54,941 bases of DNA from the NCBI GenBank assembly GCA_022837485.1, contig JALHHH010000011.1, positions 64,770 through 119,710 on the forward strand, read 5' to 3'. Under the pieces are notes generated by a model that saw only the letters and a program-made list of their open reading frames with translations, searched no databases and was not told the origin of the DNA. Made by a program: the position numbers and the translations under genes. The stretch comes from Bacteroidales bacterium. GTDB taxonomy: Bacteria > Bacteroidota > Bacteroidia > Bacteroidales > Lentimicrobiaceae. Shown here one piece after another: positions 17,672-28,700 of this stretch; the stretch's first letter is position 1; each line of letters opens with the position of its first letter.

Positions 17672-19750
17672 ATGCAATTTATCAATCCAACAATGCTGTA
17701 TGGCCTGCTGGCGGTATTAATCCCGATAGCCATACATCTGTTCAATTTCAGGAAGTACAGGAAAGTCTACTTCAGCAATGTAAGGCTTCTCAACCAGTTT
17801 AGAAAAAAAACACGAAAACGTTCCCGCCTTTTGCATTATCTGGTGCTTGCTTCGCGCATCGCCGCCATCGTTTTTCTCGTCATAGCCTTTGCTCAGCCTT
17901 ATTTCCCCGCTCCTTCCGGAATCCAGGCAGGCAAACTGAATAGTGTCAGTATTTTTCTCGACAACTCCTACAGCATGGAAGCCGCAGGGGAACAGGGCCG
18001 GCTTTTCGACGATGCCCGCAATATTGCTATAAGCATTGCCGGAGCATACGATGCCGACGATCATTTCCAGCTTCTGACCAACGATTTTGAAGGAAAACAC
18101 CAGCGATTCGTCAGCCGTGAGGAGTTTGTTCAACTGGTACGTGAAACGGTTCTGAGCCCTTCCGTTCAATCGCTTGAAGCAATTCACGCCCGGCAGCGGG
18201 ATCTTATAAACCGAGACCGTACACCGGCCGCGGCTGCCTATGTGCTTTCCGATTTTCAGCAAAGCACGCTGCTTTCGGCCCTGCCCGACAGCTCTGCATC
18301 GTACAGCACCTTCCTTGTTCCTCTTAAAAATAAAAAAACAGGAAACCTCTACATCGATTCCTGCTGGTTCAGCAATCCCGTAATCCGGCACAACGAAGTA
18401 GCCAACCTGCAGGTAAGCCTTAAAAACGTCTCCGGCAACGACCTGGAAAAAATACCGGTTAAGTTGATGATCAACGGCTTTCAGCGGGCCGTGGCAGGTG
18501 CCGATATCCCTGCCGGAGGTTCCGCCACCGTTACCCTCTCCTTCAACAATCCCGAAACAGGGACTTTCAAGGCTACCGTCGAAATCAACGATTTCCCGGT
18601 TACCTTCGACGATGTTTATTATTTCACCTACAACGTTTCATCCAGCATCCCCGTGCTTGCCATCAACGAAGGCGAGCCGAATCCCTATTTGTCGTCGGTC
18701 TTTAGTCTCGACTCCACCATCAGCTTTAGCAACGTTAATACCCGGCAGGTTGACTATTCCACACTTCCCTCCTACCGTCTGATTGTGCTGAACGAACTGA
18801 AAAGCATCTCATCCGGAGCACTGCGCGAACTTTCTGCATACGTTAACCAGGGCGGCAATCTGCTGATATTGCCCTCCTTTGAAGCCGGAACCGAACCGCT
18901 AAACCAGCTGGCTGCAGCCCTGGCCATTAGCGGAGCAAACCATACCGATACTGCCAGGGTATTGGTTGCCGGCATCAACACCAATCACCCCGTTTTCAGG
19001 GATGTATTTGAACGGGAAGTTGCAAAGGATGAAAACATCAACCTGCCGGTTATCCGCAAACATGTGCGATATGTACAAGCCTCCAATTCCAGGGGAGAAA
19101 CCCTGATTACTCTCGAAAACGGTGACCCCCTGCTGATCGCGGTAAACACCGGAAACGGTACCATTTATCAAAGTGCCATTCCCTTTACCGATATTGCCGG
19201 AAATTTTCCCCGACATGCGGTATTCGTTCCGTCTTTACTGAATATAGCATTCCAAAGTGATGACATTCAGCCATTTATGCACTACACCGGAACTACAGTC
19301 GGAATCAGGGTGTATGAAAATATTAAAGGCGGCGACCAGGTATTCAGGCTGAAGAATCTGCAGGAGGATCATGAGTTTGTCCCCGAAATGCGTAAAATCG
19401 ACGGTGTTTATTACCTGTTTGTCAAAAATCAGGCGAATAAAGCCGGTTTTTATGATCTGGCTTATGGAGATCAAACCATTAGCATACTGGCATTTAACTT
19501 CAACCGCAAGGAATCGGACCTCAGAGTACCGGATATGGATGCGCTCGAAAAGTTGACCGCAAATATTCCGGGACTTTCGATTATGGATGAAAATGCTGCA
19601 TCGATTACTTCAGCAATAACAGGAAATACATCAGGGAAAAAGCTCTGGAAGTGGTTTATCGCCGCTGCCATGCTGATGCTGCTGGCCGAATCGCTGTTAT
19701 TAAGATTTTTTCAACAATGGCAGGTTTCACGAACGCAATCAGTAAATTAG
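17672..19750 (+). CDS. BatA (aerotolerance regulator N-terminal) domain membrane protein
   Basis: A 692-residue protein starting MQFINPTMLYGLLAVLIPIAIHLF, the hallmark of the BatA N-terminal domain (two membrane helices, about residues 6-25 and 55-75). A von Willebrand A-like domain follows with a MIDAS-type D97-N-S-Y-S in IFLDNSYSME. The middle holds beta-sandwich and glutamine-amidotransferase-like regions, and a final helix near the C-terminus precedes a basic tail. Proteins of this type are common in Bacteroidota and are linked to the Bat aerotolerance proteins, but their biochemical role is unsettled. Thirty bases separate it from parC; the two are probably co-transcribed. The nominal longer start at 17642 adds a non-conserved stretch. 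Confidence 0.85.
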   Translation: MQFINPTMLYGLLAVLIPIAIHLFNFRKYRKVYFSNVRLLNQFRKKTRKRSRLLHYLVLASRIAAIVFLVIAFAQPYFPAPSGIQAGKLNSVSIFLDNSYSMEAAGEQGRLFDDARNIAISIAGAYDADDHFQLLTNDFEGKHQRFVSREEFVQLVRETVLSPSVQSLEAIHARQRDLINRDRTPAAAAYVLSDFQQSTLLSALPDSSASYSTFLVPLKNKKTGNLYIDSCWFSNPVIRHNEVANLQVSLKNVSGNDLEKIPVKLMINGFQRAVAGADIPAGGSATVTLSFNNPETGTFKATVEINDFPVTFDDVYYFTYNVSSSIPVLAINEGEPNPYLSSVFSLDSTISFSNVNTRQVDYSTLPSYRLIVLNELKSISSGALRELSAYVNQGGNLLILPSFEAGTEPLNQLAAALAISGANHTDTARVLVAGINTNHPVFRDVFEREVAKDENINLPVIRKHVRYVQASNSRGETLITLENGDPLLIAVNTGNGTIYQSAIPFTDIAGNFPRHAVFVPSLLNIAFQSDDIQPFMHYTGTTVGIRVYENIKGGDQVFRLKNLQEDHEFVPEMRKIDGVYYLFVKNQANKAGFYDLAYGDQTISILAFNFNRKESDLRVPDMDALEKLTANIPGLSIMDENAASITSAITGNTSGKKLWKWFIAAAMLMLLAESLLLRFFQQWQVSRTQSVN

Positions 19751-19780
19751 CCGCGCACCAGGGAATAGAATAAATAGAAT

Positions 19781-22456
19781 ATGGAAGAAAATTTGACTAA
19801 TAACGAAGCAGAAGAATTTTTACCGGAAGAAATACCGGAAGTACAGCAGGAAGGGGAAACGGTGGAGATGCATAAAATTCTCCAGCTTTCGGGCATGTAT
19901 GAAAACTGGTTTCTCGATTACGCCTCATACGTTATCCTGGAACGTGCCGTACCTGAAATCATCGACGGCTTTAAACCGGTTCAGCGGCGCATCATGCATG
20001 CCATGTACGAGCTCGACGACGGTCGCTTCAACAAAGTCGCCAATATCATCGGGCATACCATGAAATACCATCCCCATGGCGACGCCTCCATCGGAGATGC
20101 CCTGGTACAGCTTGGTCAAAAAGAACTGCTTATCGACACCCAGGGAAACTGGGGAAACATTCATACCGGCGACAGCGCGGCTGCACCAAGGTACATCGAA
20201 GCGCGCCTGAGTAAGTTTGCACTTGAAGTTGTTTTTAACCCAAAAACCACCACCTGGAAACTCTCGTACGACGGACGAAACAAGGAACCCGTTACCCTCC
20301 CTGTAAAATTTCCCTTATTGCTCGCTCAAGGAGTTGAAGGAATCGCAGTGGGACTTGCTTCAAAAATTCTCCCGCACAACTTCAACGAACTTATCGACGC
20401 CTCCATCAAGGTTCTTCAGGGTAAAGATTTTGAACTGTATCCCGATTTCCCGGCAGGCGGACAGGCAGACTGCTCACGTTACAACGGCGGACTCAGGGGC
20501 GGAAAAGTCAGAGTGCGGGCCAAGATCAGCCAGCTCGATAAAAAAACACTGGTCATTACAGAACTTCCGTTTGGCGTCACCACCGAAAGCCTTATCGACA
20601 GCATTGTAAGCGCAAACGATAAAGGAAAGATCAAAATCCGGAAAATCGACGACAATACCGCGCAAAATGTTGAAATACTCATTCAGCTAATGCCCGGAGT
20701 TTCGCCCGACACTACAATTGATGCCCTATACGCCTTCACGGATTGCGAAATTTCCATCTCCCCCAACAATTGCGTAATTAAAGACAGTAAACCACGCTTC
20801 CTGGATGTGAAAGAAATGCTGGCCATTTCAACGTTCAACACCATGGAACTCCTAAAAGCCGAACTTGAGATCCGGCACAGGGAGCTTATGGAAAGCCTGC
20901 TGTATTTGTCGCTCGAAAAAATATTCATCGAAAACCGCATTTACCGGGATATAGAGGAATGCCGCAGCTGGGAAGAAGTTCTTACTGCTATCGAAAAAGG
21001 ACTCGAACCGTACAAACCAGGGTTTTACCGCGTAATCACCATCGACGACATTCTAAAACTCACCGAAATAAAGATTAAACGCATTTCAAAATTCAATGCG
21101 TTTAAAGCCGATGAGCTTATGAAGAACATGAGCGATGAAAAAGCCCAGGTTGAGCACTATCTCGCCAATCTTACCGAATACACCATCGAATACTTCCGGA
21201 ATATAAAACGGAAGTATGGAAAAGGCCGGGAAAGACGAACTGAGCTCAGAAACTTCGACACCATCGAAGCCGTAATGGTAGCAGCCGCTACGCAAAAACT
21301 TTATGTTAACCGTGCCGAAGGCTTTGCAGGCACATCCTTGAAAAAGGATGAGTTTGTCTGTGACTGCTCCGACATCGACGATATTATCGCTTTCCGGGAA
21401 GACGGAACACTGCTTGTTACACGTGTGGCAGAAAAATTCTTCGTAGGAGAGAACATCATCCATATCGACGTATTCCGTAAAAACGATGAACGCACCGTTT
21501 ATAACATGGTTTATCAGGATGGAAAAAGCGGAGGTGCGTTCGTTAAGCGCTTTTCGGTACTTGGGGTTACGCGGGATAAGGAGTACGACCTCACCCAGGG
21601 CACCAAAGGTTCCAAAGTGCTCTACTTTACAGCCAACCCCAACGGTGAGGCCGAAGTTATAAAAGTCCTGCTGAAACCCAGACCAAAACTGAAAAAAGCA
21701 ATATTCGACTTCGATTTCAGTACGCTTTCGATTAAAGGCCGGAATTCAAAAGGCAATACGCTCACCAAATATGCAGTAAAGAAAATTCTGCAGGCTGAAG
21801 CCGGCGTTTCAACCCTTGGTGCCCGCGACATCTGGTTCGACGAATCCATACGGCGCTTGAATACAGAAGGACGCGGAAAACTTCTCGGAGCATTCGCAGG
21901 CGACGATAAAATCCTGACAATCATGCAGTCGGGAAGCTATAAACTCTACAACTTCGACCTTACCAACCATTTTGATGAGGACCTGCTTATCATCGAAAAA
22001 CTAAACGTAAATAAGCCGTTAACAGCCGTTTACTTCAATGGGGAAAAACAGTATTACTACCTGAAGCGTTTCCAGGTGGAAATCAGCGATAAAAAAGTGG
22101 ATTTTCTTGGCGAAGAAGAGTCTTCCAAACTTGTTGCCGCTTCTACCGACTGGCTTCCCAGATTTCAGGTGATTTTTGACGATAAGCTCAACGGAAAAGT
22201 CATCGACGATGAAGAAATCAATGCCGCAGAGTTCATTGACGTAAAAAGTTACCGGGCGAAAGGCAAGCGTCTTACCACCAATGCTATAAAGAAGATCGGC
22301 ATACTTGATCCAATACCTTACACTCCTCCCGGTGAGGAAGAACAGGAACCCTTAGAACCAATGGAACCGGAAACAAGATCTCCGGAACTGCCATCGCATA
22401 CAGATCGAAAGCTGCCACCGGATGACGATGCCAAGCAAATGACCATAGATTTTTAA
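19781..22456 (+). CDS. parC: DNA topoisomerase IV subunit A (ParC; DNA gyrase/topo IV A family)
   Basis: An 891-residue type IIA topoisomerase A subunit that breaks and rejoins DNA to decatenate chromosomes. The breakage domain starts near residue 47 (DYASYVILERAVPEIIDGFKPVQRR) and the catalytic tyrosine is Tyr138 in AAAPRYIEARL. The quinolone-pocket region HTMKYHPHGDAS is intact. The C-terminal beta-pinwheel is divergent and lacks a recognisable GyrA box, which fits ParC better than GyrA. A charged Pro/Glu-rich tail of about 45 residues ends the protein. ParE is not nearby, although Bacteroidota often have it linked. The broken fprA follows 22 bases downstream. Confidence 0.92.
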   Translation: MEENLTNNEAEEFLPEEIPEVQQEGETVEMHKILQLSGMYENWFLDYASYVILERAVPEIIDGFKPVQRRIMHAMYELDDGRFNKVANIIGHTMKYHPHGDASIGDALVQLGQKELLIDTQGNWGNIHTGDSAAAPRYIEARLSKFALEVVFNPKTTTWKLSYDGRNKEPVTLPVKFPLLLAQGVEGIAVGLASKILPHNFNELIDASIKVLQGKDFELYPDFPAGGQADCSRYNGGLRGGKVRVRAKISQLDKKTLVITELPFGVTTESLIDSIVSANDKGKIKIRKIDDNTAQNVEILIQLMPGVSPDTTIDALYAFTDCEISISPNNCVIKDSKPRFLDVKEMLAISTFNTMELLKAELEIRHRELMESLLYLSLEKIFIENRIYRDIEECRSWEEVLTAIEKGLEPYKPGFYRVITIDDILKLTEIKIKRISKFNAFKADELMKNMSDEKAQVEHYLANLTEYTIEYFRNIKRKYGKGRERRTELRNFDTIEAVMVAAATQKLYVNRAEGFAGTSLKKDEFVCDCSDIDDIIAFREDGTLLVTRVAEKFFVGENIIHIDVFRKNDERTVYNMVYQDGKSGGAFVKRFSVLGVTRDKEYDLTQGTKGSKVLYFTANPNGEAEVIKVLLKPRPKLKKAIFDFDFSTLSIKGRNSKGNTLTKYAVKKILQAEAGVSTLGARDIWFDESIRRLNTEGRGKLLGAFAGDDKILTIMQSGSYKLYNFDLTNHFDEDLLIIEKLNVNKPLTAVYFNGEKQYYYLKRFQVEISDKKVDFLGEEESSKLVAASTDWLPRFQVIFDDKLNGKVIDDEEINAAEFIDVKSYRAKGKRLTTNAIKKIGILDPIPYTPPGEEEQEPLEPMEPETRSPELPSHTDRKLPPDDDAKQMTIDF

Positions 22457-22478
22457 CAATTAACACGATAATAAAACT

Positions 22479-23607
22479 ATGACAGACAACAAAGTACTTG
22501 AAATTACCCCGGATGTAAGCTGGATCGGGGTACTCGACCGCGACATCGTAACGTTTGATGTGGTAATGGAAACGCTTTACGGAACTCAGGCAGGTTTGCG
22601 ATCCCTCCGAAATTGAATACATCATTCTCGACCACACCGAGCCCGACCACTCCGGGAATCTGGCAAACCTTTTGAAAATTGCTCCCCACGCAACCGTTGT
22701 GGGTAGCGGAAACGCATACAGGTACCTGAAAGACATGTTCGGAAACGACTTCCGCTTTTTACAGGTAAAAGACGGCGATACCCTCTCCCTCGGAAATAAA
22801 ACCCTCCGATTCTTTAACGCCCCCAATCTGCACTGGCCCGACTCCATCTACACCTGGCTTGAAGAAGACCGCGTGCTCTTTACGTGCGACTCATTCGGTG
22901 CCCATTACTGCTCCGATGCAATGTTTGATGATCTCGTTGACAACTACGACGACTCGTTCAAGTATTACTTTGATGTAATTCTTAAACCCTTCAGCAAATT
23001 CATGCTCAAGGCCATTGAGAAAATCCGTCCGCTCGACATTGCAACGATTTGTACCGGCCACGGTCCCATACTCAGAAAAAACTGGAAACGCTGCGTGGAT
23101 ATGTCGGAGCAGTGGGCAAAGGAAACGCTGGGCAATCCTCAGGCTAACCGGGTATTTATTGCCTATGTTTCGGCCTACCATAACACAGGGGCGCTGGCAA
23201 TGGGTATAGCAGATGGCATCAGGCAATCGGGCGATGTAGAAGTTTTTGTCGCGGACATCGAAAAAATGGATGCCGGAAGCATCGATGAGCAGCTGGCAAG
23301 ATCTTCGGGAGTTTTGCTCGGATCTCCAACTATTAACCAAAACATACTTCCCCAGATTTATCAGGTATTCGCTCTTATCAACCCTATCCGCGACCGGGGT
23401 AAACTGGCCGCTGCTTTTGGCTCTTACGGATGGAGCGGTGAAGGTGCAGGCATGATCGAATCCAACCTGAAGAATCTGAAGCTCAATGTTTATGATAAGA
23501 ACATGTTCATCAAATTTACTCCCGACAGCTCCGAACTGGAAAAAGCCAGAGAATTTGGCCATCGCTTTGGACTGGCACTGCAGAATGCCACAGAGGAAGC
23601 AGAATAA
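22479..23607 (+). pseudogene. fprA: FprA-type flavodiiron protein, broken by an internal deletion and frameshift
   Basis: Flavodiiron proteins reduce O2 to water or NO to N2O in the cytoplasm of anaerobes. From the ATG at 22479 the frame reads ITPDVSWIGVLDRDIVTFDVV...LYG and then leaves the family, hitting TGA at 22614. In the +1 frame homology resumes as ELRQVCDPSEIEYIILDH and runs to 23607. About 28-30 residues present in relatives between the G-T of LYGT and ELRQ are absent, and the loss is not a multiple of three. The iron ligands downstream are all present (HTEPDH, NLHWPDS, CDSFGAH, CTGHGP), and the flavodoxin domain has the GSPTINQNILP and FGSYGWSGEGA loops. Translation from the internal ATG at 22672 would lack HTEPDH and could not be active. 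Either a recent mutation or an assembly error; it lies between parC and a lipoprotein gene in one run. Confidence 0.85.
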
Positions 23608-23621
23608 GACCGAAAACACCT

Positions 23622-24473
23622 ATGTCAGCTAAACGAACCTATACAGAAATCAGGCCTGTCGCTGTGCTGGCAGGCCTGATTATACTGCTGACCTCCTGTT
23701 CAACGGAGCGCCGGCTGGCACACGAGTACCAAACGCAGAAAAGCGATGCATCCATCATGCTCATTCTGCCCGACATTATTTATAAAGCAGGATTTAAAGT
23801 TCCCGACTCCATTAACCCCGACTCACTGACCAAAAATGAGCGAAAATCTATTCTGCTGAATTATACCGATCTTATTAAAAATATCGACGATACCATTTTT
23901 ACAGAGGGCTATGGTTCCGGAATGGCATACGGCCTCAGGCAACTGGGATACAAAGTATACCGCGACCAGAATATACACGAGTTTCTTGGAAACGGCAACA
24001 GACAAATTATACTGAACCTGGCTCAGGTAGAGCTGGAGGAATTCTATACACCTATAAGAGATGAATCACGCTTCAGCGATGAGGACATTTACCGATACGA
24101 GTTCTACATTACCAGCGTGAACATCAATACCTGGCACGAGGTTACGGGACTTAACCACAACGACTCTGTGATGCAGGTGCTTTTTAAAAGTCACACCGCA
24201 AGCGACCGCTACGATGCCGGCTTCAGGTATTTTGCCATATCCGGCGAGGTAAAATACATGTATTCCATCGACAGCCTTACAGTGTTTGACCTGTATGAAG
24301 CCGCTCGCAATACCGGCTACCTGAATGCCTTTAATTTCCACAACTACCTGCTTAATGAGTACATAAGCAAAAATATGCCACAAGGCAGCATTCCGCTCCG
24401 CAGATTTGAATTCGACAGGATTTCCGGAAAACTGCGACTTAGCCGCGGCGAAGGCTTTATCAGACTGGAATAG
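23622..24473 (+). CDS. Conserved hypothetical lipoprotein
   Basis: A 283-residue protein with a lipoprotein signal peptide (lipobox LTSC, Cys26). The mature part is mixed alpha/beta with many Tyr, Asp and Arg, including IMLILPDIIYKAGFKVPDS and GYGSGMAYGLRQLGYKVY; no catalytic motif is evident. Proteins of this layout occur in Bacteroidota, but I cannot name the family. It begins 15 bases after the flavodiiron gene and is likely in the same transcript as parC. It converges on tsaD with only 25 bases between the stop codons and no clear terminator hairpin. Confidence 0.75.
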   Translation: MSAKRTYTEIRPVAVLAGLIILLTSCSTERRLAHEYQTQKSDASIMLILPDIIYKAGFKVPDSINPDSLTKNERKSILLNYTDLIKNIDDTIFTEGYGSGMAYGLRQLGYKVYRDQNIHEFLGNGNRQIILNLAQVELEEFYTPIRDESRFSDEDIYRYEFYITSVNINTWHEVTGLNHNDSVMQVLFKSHTASDRYDAGFRYFAISGEVKYMYSIDSLTVFDLYEAARNTGYLNAFNFHNYLLNEYISKNMPQGSIPLRRFEFDRISGKLRLSRGEGFIRLE

Positions 24474-24498
24474 CAAATTATTCAGCCTCAGTCAAAAG

Positions 24499-25530
24499 TT
24501 ATACCTGACTCCGGCTGCCAGCCCTTGAATAGGGTGATACGGAATAACCGGCAAACTCCGAACGCTGGTATTTAAAATATCCTGCAATGGCTATCATGGC
24601 AGCATTATCTGTAGTAAATTGAAATTCAGGAATATAAGCTGTAAAGTCTCCCATCTCCTGTTGTTTAAGAAATGCTGCCCTCAGAGCTGAATTGGCAGAC
24701 ACTCCGCCAGCTACCGCAACGTGGCGGATACCCGTTTCATCAACGGCTTTCAGAAGCTTATCCATCAGCGCATCTACGATGGCAGATTGTATGGATGCAC
24801 AGAGGTCGGCCTTGTTCTTTTCAATAAACTGCTCATCCTCCTTAAGCTTGTCGCGAAGAAAGTAAAGAAATGAAGTCTTTAAACCGCTGAAGCTGTAATC
24901 AAGAGCTGGAATATGCGGCCGTGCAAACGTAAATGCCTCCCGGTTACCTTCTTTCCCAAGCATATCTATCAATGGCCCGCCCGGATACGGAAGTCCCATA
25001 ATTTTTGCGGCCTTGTCAAATGCCTCTCCTGCTGCATCGTCTATAGTCTGCCCGATCACTTCCATGCTGAAATAATCATCAATGCGTACAATTTGTGTAT
25101 GTCCTCCCGAAACGGTAAGACACAGGAAGGGAAACGGCGGTACCGGATCGGGCGAATCCTCTTCACGGATAAAATGTGCAAGAATGTGAGCCTGCATATG
25201 ATCAACCTCCAACAGAGGTATACCAAGGGCAAGAGCGAAAGACTTGGCAAAACTGGTTCCTACAAGCAACGACCCAAGCAAACCCGGGCCCCGCGTGAAT
25301 GCAACCGCACTAAGATCGTAGCGGGAAATACCAGCACGCCGGATGGCCTCATCGATTACAGGAATAATATTTTGCTGATGAGCCCGGGATGCAAGCTCAG
25401 GTACCACTCCCCCGAAACTGGCGTGCACCTGCTGGTTCGCAATAACGTTTGAACGAATGGCTGTATCGCAGAGAACCGCAGCAGAAGTATCATCACACGA
25501 CGATTCAATTCCAAGTATATATACCGGCAT
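24499..25530 (-). CDS. tsaD: tRNA N6-adenosine threonylcarbamoyltransferase TsaD
   Basis: A 343-residue ASKHA-fold enzyme that transfers the threonylcarbamoyl group to A37 of ANN-decoding tRNAs, with TsaB, TsaE and TsaC, none of which is in the window. Start MPVYILGIESSCDDTSAAV is the standard N-terminus, so the ATG at 25530 is chosen over the earlier in-frame start at 25584. The metal-binding H-x-x-x-H is HMQAH and the distal Asp is in FTTDNAAMIA; the nucleotide loops SGGHTQIV and GGVSANSALR are present. It is divergent from the large TamB-like gene. Confidence 0.96.
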   Translation of the reverse strand: MPVYILGIESSCDDTSAAVLCDTAIRSNVIANQQVHASFGGVVPELASRAHQQNIIPVIDEAIRRAGISRYDLSAVAFTRGPGLLGSLLVGTSFAKSFALALGIPLLEVDHMQAHILAHFIREEDSPDPVPPFPFLCLTVSGGHTQIVRIDDYFSMEVIGQTIDDAAGEAFDKAAKIMGLPYPGGPLIDMLGKEGNREAFTFARPHIPALDYSFSGLKTSFLYFLRDKLKEDEQFIEKNKADLCASIQSAIVDALMDKLLKAVDETGIRHVAVAGGVSANSALRAAFLKQQEMGDFTAYIPEFQFTTDNAAMIAIAGYFKYQRSEFAGYSVSPYSRAGSRSQV

Positions 25531-25701
25531 AATTTTTCTTTTATTCTGTAACTCCCTGAAAAGTGAAGAAAATCTAACCTGCATTAACCTCAGTATACCG
25601 ATTTTTCTGACCTTTGTAAGTTAATTCCGTTTTAACACTTCGGTCTTCCGGTTAGTCGTTGCCGGACAGCCGGAGAAAACATTAACTCCAGGGTAATTTA
25701 A

Positions 25702-28700
25702 CACTGCAAAGTTATCAAAAAGACCCTTCAAATATCAGTCACCACTCTGGTCTCTATTCTGCTGACCCTTAGCCTGCTTTACGGCATTTTCAGAACAAGC
25801 AAGGTTCAGACAAAAGTGGTGCATATACTTGCCAATTACCTCTCGAAGGAACTCAACACCCGTATCTCTGTTCAATCGGTAGATATATCCTGGTTTCTCG
25901 ATGTTGAACTGCTGGGTGTCGTGATAGAAGATCAGCATAAACAAACTATTCTAAAGACGTCAAGGATTCGCCTCGACATCGGAAAAATCGATATACAGCG
26001 CAAATACCTCGGCATCTATGGCATCAGCCTATCAGATGCACAAGTCAACATCGTCCGATATGCCTCCGACAGCCTGGTGAATTACGCATTCCTGGCCGAT
26101 TATTTTGGCGGAACAAAAAAAAACGATGACACCGGGAAAGTGAGCAAACCCTGGCAAATAGGCATCTCAGGAATAAAACTTTCCAACTCCGGATTTTCCT
26201 ACAACAATGAGTTACATGAACCGGCAGAAACAGGTCTGGATTATAACCATCTTGAAATAACAAACCTTAACCTCGAAATACGCAGGCTGCACCTGGGTCA
26301 GGACAGCATAACCGCGTCTATCAGGGAGCTTTCCATGGTTGAAAAATCCGGATTTACTCTCAACCGGCTGAATGCCAATTGCCATATTAGCAGCGACTCC
26401 ATAGTTGCCCGGCAATTACATCTCATTACCCCAGGATCGGAAATAAACGCCAACATTAAATTCAGGCACAACGGCTATCCGGCATACCAGCATTTTATCG
26501 ACAGCGTAAATATGTCGGGCGATTTCGACCGTACTACGCTGCATCTGAGCGACATAGGCTATTTTGCCCCTTCCCTGCTGGGAATGACTGAAACCGTAAA
26601 AATTCACGGCAACGTAAAGGGCACGGTTTCCTCCCTGAAAGCACGCAATTTCAGATTCGCATACCGCGACAATACGTACTTCGACGGCAACATTTCAATG
26701 GATGGGCTTCCCGATATCTATGAAACATTCATTCACCTGAAAGTCAACGATTTCACTACCTCCTACAGCGATATTTCCTCGTTTACCCTTCCGGGAAACA
26801 AAACCCTGGGCATCCCCGAAATAGTTGCCAACATTGGAAAAATAAGGATTAAAGGATACTTTACAGGATTTATAAACGACTTTGTATCCTCTGCCACGTT
26901 TAACACGGGTACCGGAACCATCGTTACCGACATCAGCCTGCGTACCGATCAGCAGATGAACGTATCCTACAGCGGACACTTAAACTTAATCAACTGGCAG
27001 CTCGGCAAAAGTGTAAAAGCTCCCGAATATCTCGGTCTACTCGATTTCAGTTCCGACATAAACGGAGGAATAAGTCCGGGCGGCGAAATCAGCGCTTCCC
27101 TGGGTGGAACCGTCCAGCGAATCGGCATCATGGGCAATGAGTTTCATGACATAAGCCTGAACGGAGAATTTGCCAACAAGGAGTTTAACGGAGAACTGAG
27201 TCTTCGGGACGAGCTTATCAATCTGGATTTTAACGGTCTTATCGATTTTTCAGAAGAACTGCCCCGCTTTGACTTCGTTTCTGTCGTAGAAAATGCATAT
27301 CTGAATAAACTCAACCTCTGGGAACGCGACAGCAGCTCCTGCCTGACTACAACCATGAATCTGAACTTCTCCGGATCAAACCTCGACAACCTGCTCGGCT
27401 CCCTCAGTTTCTATAATACCCTTTATAAGGAATCGGGCAATCTATATCCGGTTCATCGAATCGAACTCGTTACAAAAGTCATACAACCCGGACTTAAATC
27501 GCTCACCCTGAGCTCCGACCTTGCCGACGCAGAATTTACAGGAAACCTGGTCTTTTCCGATCTATACGCTTCTTTTCTCAACATCATCAATGCATATCTG
27601 CCTTCATTTCAGCCGGCGCCGGCCATCACCAGAAAAATTACTACCGACCAGCACTTCGAATACAGTATAGAAATCAAAGATGTAAGTTACCTTACTACAC
27701 TTTTTCTGCCTTCACTCCACCTATCATCCAAAACCTACCTTTTCGGGAGTTTTAATTCTGCTACGCAAACTATGCTGCTCAACGGGCAGGCCGACGAAAT
27801 AATTTTCAATGGCATTACATTCAACAACTGGTATATCAAAGGACAAAACGTTGGAAATTCGATGGAGGTGAATACAGGCACCTCTTCCATCGTTTTCAGA
27901 GAACCCACCGAAGATAACCCTCAACGTTTAGGTATCGACAATTTCGGGTTCATCGCCAGCATGCGCGGCGACAGCATTACTTACAACATCAACTGGAAAA
28001 ACAACGAAACAGGCATTCGTAACCTGGGAGATATCAACGGTATTTTCACGTTTGATCCCGACCACCGGATTCGTTCCAGCATCACAAACGCCGAATTTAT
28101 AGTAAACGACTCCTTGTTTACAACAACCCAAAACAGCGATGTCATCATCGACTCCACATCCGTTTCAATCGATAACCTTGTTGTGAAAGGCAATGTTCAG
28201 CAATTGGGAATCAACGGAAAAATCTCCGAAAACCCCGCAGATGTTCTGTATCTTACATTCAGGCAATTCGACATCTCCAATGCCGACCTGCTCATAAACA
28301 GAGATGGACTGGATTTCGACGGTATCCTTAACGGGAACTTATCGCTCAGCGACCTTTACGGAACACCGCTTATTCAGGCTGCCATCTCGCTCAACGACTT
28401 TGCCTTTAACGGGGAAAGACTCGGCAATGCCAAACTGGATACGCGTTGGGATAATACAAGGTCGGGACTCGAGGTAGACCTTAGCGTCATCTACCAGGGC
28501 AATGTCAGCACCCATATCCCGGTTTCGGCCAAAGGGTATATATACCCCGAAGTATATGATGGTAATAATTTTGACCTGACAGTCAACACCATAAACTACA
28601 ACCTGGCAACACTGGATCCATTCCTTAAGGGTTTTGCTTCCGAATTACGGGGATATGCAACAGGAGGGATCAAAATGACCGGCACCTTCGATAAGCCTGC

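Noticed and set aside
22479..22616. In-frame TGA at 22614-22616 in the flavodiiron gene, possible selenocysteine codon
   Set aside because: Homology continues in a different frame after a deletion; the residues after the TGA in the original frame do not match the family, and no Sec-insertion genes are in the window.
22891..23619. 242-codon minus-strand frame opposite the flavodiiron gene
   Set aside because: Antisense shadow of a recognised enzyme with no own motif.
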